Shown here: positions 1-5,380 of the stretch, piece by piece | Layout of the letters: every line of letters starts with the position of its first letter | How positions within the stretch are numbered: the first letter of the stretch is position 1 | DNA from: Spirochaetota bacterium | GTDB lineage: Bacteria; Spirochaetota; Spirochaetia; DTKZ01 | Length of the DNA stretch: 5,986 bases | Reading direction: 5' to 3' | Assembly: GCA_029562045.1 (NCBI GenBank) | Contig: JAKQWJ010000248.1 | Location: 1-5,986, forward strand | Program-made: the position numbers and the translations under genes | Notes under the pieces: generated by a model | Database searches by the model: none | Told to the model about the DNA's origin: nothing | The model's input: the letters and a program-made list of their open reading frames with translations, nothing else

Positions 1-1
1 T

Positions 2-463
2 GTGGACGAGTGGGACGAGATGATCGATACCAACGTCAAGGGTCTCCTGTACGTGACCCGGGCCATCCTTCCCCTGATGGTGGACCGGAATTATGGACAT
101 GTGGTCAATATCGGCAGCTGGGCGGGCAGGATGGTCTACCCCATGGGGAATGTCTACAACGGCACCAAGTTCGCCGTGGAGGCGCTGAATCAGGCGATGA
201 ATCTGGACCTGGTGGACACCGGGATCCGGGTCACCGTCATCGAACCGGGAATGGTCAGGACCAATTTCTCGGCGGTGCGCTTCGGCGGCGACGAGAAGAG
301 GGCCGACGCGGTCTATCAGGGCCTCACCCCTCTGTCGGCCCAGGACATCGCCGACACCGTCCGTTTCGTCGTGGAGGCGCCGGACCATGTCAACATCCAG
401 AGCCTCACCATCATGCCCACCGCGCAGCGCAACAGCTATGTGGTGCGGCGGGACAAAAAATAA
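2..463 (+). CDS. Short-chain dehydrogenase/reductase (SDR), YdfG-like, 5'-truncated
   Basis: This is the C-terminal 153 residues of a classical SDR oxidoreductase. The N-terminal NAD(P)-binding TGxxxGxG region lies off the left edge; family members are about 250 residues, so roughly 100 are missing. The GTG at position 2 is almost certainly an internal valine, not a start. Visible in the fragment are the catalytic Asn in NVKG (residue 11), Ser39 in IGSWAGR, the YNGTK catalytic pair Tyr52 and Lys56, and the EPGMV turn (81-85) that follows the core strands. The tail after that turn (TNFSAVRFGGDEKRA, then DHVNIQSLTIMPTAQ) matches the pattern I know from YdfG, an NADP-dependent 3-hydroxy acid/serine dehydrogenase, so a soluble cytoplasmic enzyme acting on small hydroxy acids is likely. 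Family assignment is firm; the substrate is inferred. It ends 26 bp before trpS and probably shares its transcript. Confidence 0.9.
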   Translation: MDEWDEMIDTNVKGLLYVTRAILPLMVDRNYGHVVNIGSWAGRMVYPMGNVYNGTKFAVEALNQAMNLDLVDTGIRVTVIEPGMVRTNFSAVRFGGDEKRADAVYQGLTPLSAQDIADTVRFVVEAPDHVNIQSLTIMPTAQRNSYVVRRDKK

Positions 464-473
464 CCGAAGGCGC

Positions 474-480
474 GAGGAAG
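474..480 (+). promoter_or_regulatory. Ribosome binding site of trpS
   Basis: GAGGAAG lies 9 bases upstream of the ATG at 490, in the 26-bp gap after the dehydrogenase stop. It fixes the trpS start: the reading frame stays open far upstream into the dehydrogenase, but the family's N-terminal motif begins immediately after this ATG. Confidence 0.75.
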
Positions 481-489
481 AATCACCCC

Positions 490-1566
490 ATGGGCAGAAA
501 ACGAATACTCACCGGCGACCGCCCCACCGGGCGCCTGCATCTGGGACACTACGTGGGTTCGCTGGCCAACCGGGTCCGGCTTCAGGACGAATACGAATGC
601 TTTTTCATCATAGCGGACCTGCACACCCTGACCACCAAGCCGGGAAAGGAGCACATCGCCGAGATCGCCGAGAACTCCCGGCAGATGGTCCTGGATTATC
701 TGGCCTGCGGCATCGATCCGTCGAAATCGGTGATCTACCTGCAGTCGGCGGTCCACGAGGTATGCGAGCTGAACCTGATCTTCGAGATGCTGGTCACGGT
801 GCCCCGTCTCCAGCGGGTCCCCAGCCTGAAAGACATGGCCCGGTCCGCCAATCTGGCGGAGATGCCCTTCGGCCTTCTGGGCTACCCGGTCCTGCAGGCG
901 GCGGACATCCTGATGCCCCGGTCCCATCTGGTTCCGGTGGGAAAGGACAACGAATCCCACGTGGAGCTGACCCGGGAAATCGCCCGGCGCTTCAACAGCC
1001 TCTACGGCGAGGTGTTTCCGGTCCCGGAGGTCATGCTGGGCGAGGTGCCCACTCTGGTGGGCACCGACGGGGACGCGAAGATGTCCAAGTCCCTGGGGAA
1101 CGCCATCCTTCTCTCCGACGACCGGAAGACCGTGGAGAAGAAGGTCATGGGGATGTACACCGACCCGAACCGGGTCCGGGCGGACATTCCCGGCAGGGTC
1201 AAGGGAAACCCGGTATTCGTCTACCACGACATCTTCAACCCCCACCGGGCCGAGGTGGAGGATCTGAAGGCCCGGTATCTGAAAGGGCGGGTGGGAGATG
1301 TGGAGGTGAAGGAGAAGCTCGCCGCGGCCCTGAACGCCTTTCTGGACCCCCTGAGGGACCGGAGGCAGTCCTACGAGGCCCGGAAGGGCTACGTGGACGA
1401 GGTCATCTACGACGGGACGATGATCATGCGGAGTGAGGCCAGGCAGACCCTGGATCTGGCAAAAAAGGCCATGGGGCTCTCGGCCATCTGGAACAGAATA
1501 AGCCGTAAGGCGGAGGAAACCCGGAAAAAACGGGAAATCCCCCGGGGTGGCGGGGAGGGGGCATGA
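490..1566 (+). CDS. trpS: Tryptophan--tRNA ligase (TrpRS)
   Basis: Cytoplasmic class Ic aminoacyl-tRNA synthetase that charges tRNA-Trp with tryptophan using ATP. The start at 490 places the family N-terminus correctly: TGDRPTGRLHLGHYVG follows within a few residues. The class I signature HLGH is at residues 17-20 and KMSKS at 197-201. The tryptophan pocket segment GYPVLQAADI (131-140) carries the conserved Tyr132 and Asp139. VPVGKDN (148-154) has Asn154 where most TrpRS I know have Gln. At 358 residues it is slightly longer than the usual 325-345; the extra is a Lys/Arg-rich C-terminal tail (about 331-358) after the normal end at KKAMGL. The four cysteines that bind a 4Fe-4S cluster in Thermotoga maritima TrpRS are absent from the matching region (about 238-275). 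The stop overlaps the next start as ATGA. Identification is secure. Confidence 0.98.
   Translation: MGRKRILTGDRPTGRLHLGHYVGSLANRVRLQDEYECFFIIADLHTLTTKPGKEHIAEIAENSRQMVLDYLACGIDPSKSVIYLQSAVHEVCELNLIFEMLVTVPRLQRVPSLKDMARSANLAEMPFGLLGYPVLQAADILMPRSHLVPVGKDNESHVELTREIARRFNSLYGEVFPVPEVMLGEVPTLVGTDGDAKMSKSLGNAILLSDDRKTVEKKVMGMYTDPNRVRADIPGRVKGNPVFVYHDIFNPHRAEVEDLKARYLKGRVGDVEVKEKLAAALNAFLDPLRDRRQSYEARKGYVDEVIYDGTMIMRSEARQTLDLAKKAMGLSAIWNRISRKAEETRKKREIPRGGGEGA
1552..1560 (+). promoter_or_regulatory. Ribosome binding site of the HAD gene, inside trpS
   Basis: GGGGAGGGG sits in the last codons of trpS (encoding part of its Gly-rich end), a few bases before the ATG at 1563. With the ATGA stop/start overlap at 1563-1566, this is the usual arrangement for translational coupling or re-initiation. 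Confidence 0.7.
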
Positions 1567-2252
1567 GGACCGCCGACGCCGTATCCTGCTCCGCCGTCCT
1601 CTTCGATCTGGACGGGACCCTCATCGACAGCGAGCCCAACTACCAGGCCGCCGACGGGCGTTTCCTGGCGGAGTACGGCATCCCGGTGGACGAGGATCTG
1701 CGGAGGCGGATGCTGGGCCGGGGTTCCGATGAGATCATCCGGATGCTCCGGGACGAACACGGGGTGACGGAGGACCCGGCGGCGCTCCTGTACCGGAAGG
1801 ACGACTACTATCTGGAGCTGGCCCGGGGAGGCACCCGGGTTTTTCCCGAGATGCTCCGGCTCCTGGACATCCTGGGGGACATGGGGCTTCCCCTGGCGGT
1901 GGCCTCGGGCTCCTCCCTGCGGGTCATCCGGGAGATGCTGGAGCTCTGCGGAATCCGGGACCGCTTTCTGGCGGCGGTTTCATCCGAAGAGACCCCCCGG
2001 GGCAAGCCCGCCCCGGATGTCTTTCTCGAGGCCGCCCGCCGGATCGGGGTTCCCCCCGGCAGCTGTCTGGCGCTGGAGGACTCCGCTGCGGGGGTGGAGG
2101 CGGCGCTGGCGGCGGGCATAAGGGTCTTCGCCATCCCCACCATCATCACGCCCCCCCTTCCGGAGCCCTTTCACCGGGCCCACCGCCTCTGGCCCCAGGG
2201 GATGAGGAGTTTCCGCGCGGAGGACTTTCTGGCGGGGGTCCGCCGCACCTAA
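1563..2252 (+). CDS. HAD-superfamily hydrolase, subfamily IA (beta-phosphoglucomutase/phosphoglycolate phosphatase-like)
   Basis: A 229-residue Mg-dependent phosphoryl-transfer enzyme of the haloacid dehalogenase superfamily. All four catalytic motifs are present: motif I FDLDGT with nucleophile Asp15 and acid/base Asp17; motif II Ser115 in AVASGSS; motif III Lys148 in RGKPAPDVF; motif IV LEDSAAG with Glu172-Asp173. A helical cap (about residues 20-90) is inserted after motif I, giving the C1-cap layout of beta-phosphoglucomutase, sugar-phosphatase and phosphoglycolate-phosphatase relatives. The substrate cannot be read from the sequence. The start is chosen from the ribosome binding site at 1552-1560 and the ATGA overlap with trpS, so the two are probably translated together. 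Its stop codon overlaps the stop of the convergent gene at 2249. Family is certain; the specific reaction is not. Confidence 0.93.
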   Translation: MRTADAVSCSAVLFDLDGTLIDSEPNYQAADGRFLAEYGIPVDEDLRRRMLGRGSDEIIRMLRDEHGVTEDPAALLYRKDDYYLELARGGTRVFPEMLRLLDILGDMGLPLAVASGSSLRVIREMLELCGIRDRFLAAVSSEETPRGKPAPDVFLEAARRIGVPPGSCLALEDSAAGVEAALAAGIRVFAIPTIITPPLPEPFHRAHRLWPQGMRSFRAEDFLAGVRRT

Positions 2253-2947
2253 AGAACCCGCCGCAGCTCCACCAGGCCCCGCTCCAGGTCCCGGGCCGGT
2301 TCCGCCCGGAGGACGAAGTCGAACCTGTCCAGGCTCAGGGAGAGCTCGAAATCCCGGGGGGGCTGGGAGTCGGCGTTGGCGGGGTCGAAGAAGCGGGCTC
2401 CGGAGGTAGCCCGGAGGGTCCGGACGATGGCGGGAAAGTCGTTGGGCCGGCCCTCCAGCTCGTTTTTAACATATTCGGCGAAGAGGGTGTCCTCCTCGCT
2501 GGGACGGACGGTCTCGTGGCCCATGCAGACCAGTGAAACCTCCCGGGGCCGCCGGCTGCGGATGTACCGGCAGACCGCCGCGGCGTTCACGAAGCTCCCG
2601 GTGATGATTTCCTCCGCCCGCAGGGCGTTTACGATGCCCTGGGTGCCGGCGCTGGTGGTCTGGACGATGGTCCTGCCGCTGAAATTCAGCCCTTCGATAT
2701 GGGTGGGGGAATTGCCGTAGGCGAAGCCGGGAACGATCTTCCCGCCCCGCTCGCCCATCAGGACAAAATCCGGGTTCTCCCGGCCCAGGCGGAGGGCCAG
2801 ATCCAGATCCCCTACGGGGATGATCCTCTGCGCCCCGGCGTCGATGAAATAACAGGCTATGGTGAAGGCCCGGAAAACATCGATGATCACCGTAAGGCCC
2901 CGGGCCTCCCGGGCTCCCGGGATGAGCTGCAGAATCCGGATGTTCAT
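2249..2947 (-). CDS. 2-phosphosulfolactate phosphatase (ComB) family protein
   Basis: A 232-residue protein with the ComB family layout: IDVFRAFT (22-29), a GAQRIIPVGD strand (38-47), GERGGK (65-70), GNSP (78-81), TTSAGT (97-102), SFVNA (118-122) and an acidic EED (151-153). ComB is a Mg-dependent acid phosphatase that converts 2-phosphosulfolactate to sulfolactate in coenzyme M synthesis in methanogens; many bacteria that do not make coenzyme M carry homologues of unproven role. Here TTSAGT replaces the TTTNGT I recall as the usual ComB motif, so this may be a divergent subgroup with another substrate. No ComA or ComC gene is in the window. Start ATG at 2947 is supported by AGGAAGGGGG just upstream (2952-2961). 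It is the last gene of the leftward operon, 61 bp after the permease. Family assignment is good; biochemical activity is inferred only. Confidence 0.85.
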   Translation of the reverse strand: MNIRILQLIPGAREARGLTVIIDVFRAFTIACYFIDAGAQRIIPVGDLDLALRLGRENPDFVLMGERGGKIVPGFAYGNSPTHIEGLNFSGRTIVQTTSAGTQGIVNALRAEEIITGSFVNAAAVCRYIRSRRPREVSLVCMGHETVRPSEEDTLFAEYVKNELEGRPNDFPAIVRTLRATSGARFFDPANADSQPPRDFELSLSLDRFDFVLRAEPARDLERGLVELRRVL

Positions 2948-3008
2948 GATGCCCCCTTCCTGACGGCTGTCGCCGCCCCGGCGTTTTCGGCCATCCGCAT
3001 CGCCTTCC
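2948..3008. other. 61-bp gap between permease and comB-like gene, with a weak hairpin
   Basis: This is the largest intergenic space in the window. It holds the ribosome binding site of the ComB-like gene (minus-strand AGGAAGGGGG, 2952-2961). On the plus strand, CGCC (2971-2974) can pair with GGCG (2980-2983) and is followed by TTTT (2984-2987). That makes a 4-bp terminator-like hairpin pointing against the operon; it is too weak to call. No promoter matching -35/-10 boxes was recognised. Confidence 0.4.
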
Positions 3009-3845
3009 TCACCGTTTGGGGTTGAGCCGGTCGGACAGGAAATCCCCCAGATAGTTGGACGAGAAGACCGTGGCCGCCAGGGCGAGCCCCGGCAGAACGG
3101 CGAGCCAGGGGGCCTGGAACATGTAGCTCCGGGCGTCCTTCAGCATCAGGCCCCAGCTGGGATTCGGAGGCTGGGTGCCCAGGCCGAGAAAGGAGAGGGA
3201 GGCCTCGATGACCACCGCCAGGGCGAAGGTGATGGTGGACTGGACGATGAGTTCGGGCATCATGTTGGGAAGAAGGTGGCGCCGGACGATCCTCCGCATG
3301 GGGCTTCCCAGAGCCCGGGCGGACTCGACGAAACCCTCGGTCATCAGGGACATGGTCTCCGCCCGGACGATCCGGGCGAAAACAGGGGAGAAAACGATCC
3401 CGATGGCCAGCATCACCTGGGGAAGGCCGTAGCCGAAGAGGGACACCACCGTTATCGCCAGAAGGACCGTGGGAAAGGACAGCACCCCGTCCATGAGGAG
3501 CATGATGAACCCGTCCACGACGCCCCCCGCCAGACCCGACACCAGGCCCAGAACCAGTCCCGTGCCGGCGGCAAGACCCACCGACACCGTCCCCACCACC
3601 AGAAGCGAGCGGGAGCCGTAGACCAGACGGCTCCAGAGATCCCGGCCCAGATCGTCGGTGCCGAAAAGGTGGCCCTTGGACAGCGGAGGCTGGAGCCTCT
3701 CCTCCAGGGACTGCTCCGTGGGACTGTAGCGGGTCACCAGCGGGGCCGCCGCCGCGGCGAAGGCAAGAACGAGAAGATAGAAGCATGAGGAAACCAGGAA
3801 GACCCTCTGAAACTTCCGCCTTTTGATCCCCGCCCGCCGCCGCAT
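3009..3845 (-). CDS. ABC transporter permease, DppC/OppC type (oligopeptide/dipeptide importer)
   Basis: An inner-membrane channel subunit of 278 residues, normal for DppC. A basic N-terminus precedes TM1 (about 14-37). Then comes the extracytoplasmic stretch ending in the family hallmark HLFGTDDLGRD (59-69), followed by further hydrophobic segments at about 80-105, 112-136, 140-160, 198-222 and 246-266. The cytoplasmic EAA loop that contacts the ATPase is at about 170-194, with the core ESARALGSP and ending HLLPN. The C-terminus, NYLGDFLSDRLNPKR, is the usual DppC ending. The ATG at 3845 is preceded by a double Shine-Dalgarno (GGGGAGGGAGGA, 3850-3861). It lies 17 bp after the binding-protein gene. 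DppC needs a DppB-type partner, which is not in this window. The ligand cannot be deduced from the permease: dipeptide, oligopeptide, nickel and glutathione systems share this fold. Confidence 0.95.
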   Translation of the reverse strand: MRRRAGIKRRKFQRVFLVSSCFYLLVLAFAAAAAPLVTRYSPTEQSLEERLQPPLSKGHLFGTDDLGRDLWSRLVYGSRSLLVVGTVSVGLAAGTGLVLGLVSGLAGGVVDGFIMLLMDGVLSFPTVLLAITVVSLFGYGLPQVMLAIGIVFSPVFARIVRAETMSLMTEGFVESARALGSPMRRIVRRHLLPNMMPELIVQSTITFALAVVIEASLSFLGLGTQPPNPSWGLMLKDARSYMFQAPWLAVLPGLALAATVFSSNYLGDFLSDRLNPKR

Positions 3846-3849
3846 CGCG

Positions 3850-3861
3850 TCCTCCCTCCCC
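3850..3861 (-). promoter_or_regulatory. Tandem ribosome binding site of the permease gene
   Basis: On the minus strand, GGGGAGGGAGGA contains two overlapping GGAGG cores, 9 and 5 bases from the ATG at 3845. It fills most of the 17-bp gap after the binding-protein stop (3863-3865) and confirms the permease start. Confidence 0.65.
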
Positions 3862-3862
3862 G

Positions 3863-5365
3863 TCAGTCGAGCCGGGCCGAACGGAAATCCGGGGCGTCCA
3901 GCTTGGGCTGCATCAGAAACCCCTCCACGTTTTTCCGCAGCCCCATGTACCTGTAGGAGGTGCCGGTGTAGACGAAGGGGACTTCCCGGGCCATGATTTC
4001 CAGGATCCGGTCGTATTTAACCTTCCGGAGGTCCGGGTCGGTCAGCGTACGGGCTTCGGCGATGAGTTTCGCCGCCTCCAGATTGACCCACCGGACGTAG
4101 GCTTTTTCGGTGCCGTAGCCCGCCAGGCGGTTGTCCGGGTCCAGCTTTCCCGTGTGGCCGATGACGGTGAGGTCGTAATTTCCCGAGCGGTGAACGTCCG
4201 CCAGCCAGGTGGGCCAGTCCACCAGCCGGATCCTGACGGGGAGCCCCACCTTGCCCAGCATCTCCTGGTAGAGCTGTCCCGCCCGGACATGGGGTTCGAA
4301 GTTCTGGGGAAGGACCATTTCCAGGGTCCGCCCCCCGACGACGCCGGACTGGGCCAGGAGTTCCCGGGCCAGGGGCGGATCGTAGGGGTAGAGCCCGGTA
4401 AAATCCCGGTAGAAAGGGTCCCCCGCGTCCATGAAGGTCCCCACCGGGACACCCCCGCCGTAGGCGATGTCCAGAACCTTCTGCTTGTCCACCGCCCGGC
4501 TGACGGCCTGCCGGACCCGGGGGTCGTTCAGGGGGGGCCGGGAGGTGTTCATCGCCATCACCATGACCAGGGAGGTCAGACTCTTCCGCACCCGGGTTTC
4601 CGGGTTTTTTTCCAGCATGGGGACATCCACATCGTCGTAGAGTTCCACCACATCGATCTGTCCGGAGAGGAGGCCCTGCACCTGAACGGACCTTTCGGTG
4701 ATGATCCGGAACTCCACGCCGGGAAGGGCGGGTTTTCCCGCCATCCAGTAAGCGGGGTTCTTTTTCAGCGAAATCTTGTTGTCCCGGATCCATTCCACCA
4801 GGGCGAAGGGGCCGGTTCCCACCGGTCTGGATCCGAAATCATGGCCCGCCGCGATGAGCGAGGCGGGGAGGATGGCTCCCCAGCCGGAGGCGAGGGTCGC
4901 CAGAAAGGGGGCCGACGGGCCGTGGAGGCGGATCTCCACGGTGAGGTCGTCGGGGATCAGGATATCCGAAATCACCGAGAACTCCGAGGCCCGGGGTGAG
5001 GCGGTGGCCCTGTCCAGGAGGCGCAACAGCGTCGCCTTGACATCCCGGGAGGACAGGGGGGTGCCGTCGTGGAACACCACGCCCCGCCGGAGCCGGAAGG
5101 TCCAGGTCCGGCCGTCCGCCGATACGGTCCATTTTTCCGCCAGGGCCGGGACGATCTTTCCCGTTTCATCCGGCTCCACCAGGGTGTCGTAGACGCTCTT
5201 CAGCACCTGAAAGGTCAGGGTGCCGTCGGTTTTGTGCGGGTCCAGAGTGTCGGGGCTTCCCGACAGGGCATAGCGGATGGGCCTGGCCTCCCGCCGGCCC
5301 AGGGCGCACAGCGACGCGGTCAGGGCGAGACCCATCAAAAGGACCATCAGGAATTTTTTATGCAT
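3863..5365 (-). CDS. Extracellular solute-binding protein, family 5 (peptide/nickel-type ABC importer)
   Basis: The 500-residue secreted receptor of the importer, a usual length for SBP_bac_5. Residues 1-23 form a signal peptide: MHKKF basic start, hydrophobic core to about 19, then Cys20 and ALG. Typical family segments follow: DTLDPHKT (39-46), VYDTLVE (58-64), LAEKWTVSADGRTWTFRLR (75-93), FHDGTPLSSRDVKAT (98-112), GTGPFALVEW (183-192), and NDPRVRQAVSRAVDK (280-294), the conserved lobe-2 helix. Whether it is a lipoprotein is unclear, because the residue before Cys20 is Leu, which does not fit a standard lipobox; signal peptidase I cleavage after Gly23 is the alternative. The ligand is not readable from sequence. 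The ATG at 5365 has GGAGAGG 8 bases upstream. It follows the ATPase gene by 15 bp and precedes the permease by 17 bp. Confidence 0.95.
   Translation of the reverse strand: MHKKFLMVLLMGLALTASLCALGRREARPIRYALSGSPDTLDPHKTDGTLTFQVLKSVYDTLVEPDETGKIVPALAEKWTVSADGRTWTFRLRRGVVFHDGTPLSSRDVKATLLRLLDRATASPRASEFSVISDILIPDDLTVEIRLHGPSAPFLATLASGWGAILPASLIAAGHDFGSRPVGTGPFALVEWIRDNKISLKKNPAYWMAGKPALPGVEFRIITERSVQVQGLLSGQIDVVELYDDVDVPMLEKNPETRVRKSLTSLVMVMAMNTSRPPLNDPRVRQAVSRAVDKQKVLDIAYGGGVPVGTFMDAGDPFYRDFTGLYPYDPPLARELLAQSGVVGGRTLEMVLPQNFEPHVRAGQLYQEMLGKVGLPVRIRLVDWPTWLADVHRSGNYDLTVIGHTGKLDPDNRLAGYGTEKAYVRWVNLEAAKLIAEARTLTDPDLRKVKYDRILEIMAREVPFVYTGTSYRYMGLRKNVEGFLMQPKLDAPDFRSARLD
4590..4611 (+). terminator. 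Terminator-like hairpin antisense to the binding-protein gene
   Basis: On the plus strand, ACCCGG (4590-4595) pairs with CCGGGT (4600-4605) around a GTTT loop, and a run of T continues through 4611. This has the form of a small intrinsic terminator for plus-strand transcripts. It lies inside a gene read on the other strand (encoding KNPETR), so it may simply be a by-product of those codons in GC-rich DNA. Confidence 0.25.
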
Positions 5366-5373
5366 GACGAAAG

Positions 5374-5380
5374 CCTCTCC
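5374..5380 (-). promoter_or_regulatory. Ribosome binding site of the solute-binding-protein gene
   Basis: Minus-strand GGAGAGG directly abuts the TGA stop of the ATPase gene (5381-5383) and lies 8 bases before the ATG at 5365. Such tight packing favours a ribosome finishing the ATPase re-initiating on the binding protein. Confidence 0.65.

Noticed and set aside
10..489. Upstream extension of the trpS frame to position 10
   Set aside because: These codons overlap the dehydrogenase in another frame and read as Arg/Gly/Pro-rich noise; the family N-terminus and ribosome binding site both place the start at 490.
436..1245. Long open frame antisense to trpS (269 codons, minus strand)
   Set aside because: GC-rich coding DNA commonly leaves antisense frames open; the translation shows no recognisable family and the opposite strand is a secure trpS.
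1520..1534. CCCG-GAAAAAA-CGGG hairpin near the end of trpS
   Set aside because: Short stem, no T-run, located before the coupled HAD gene; the A-run encodes Lys in the basic tail.
2944..3786. 280-codon minus-strand frame overlapping the permease
   Set aside because: It is the permease sequence read in another frame; its Gly/Arg/Pro-rich product lacks membrane segments, while the true frame has DppC motifs throughout.
4727..4742. Perfect 6-bp hairpin GGCGGG-TTTT-CCCGCC inside the binding-protein gene
   Set aside because: No T-run follows on either strand and it encodes ordinary residues of the protein; expected by chance in GC-rich DNA.
4154..4999. Long open frame antisense to the binding-protein gene (281 codons, plus strand)
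   Set aside because: Composition is dominated by Gly, Pro, His and Arg, as expected from a shadow frame, with no domain; the minus-strand gene accounts for the sequence.
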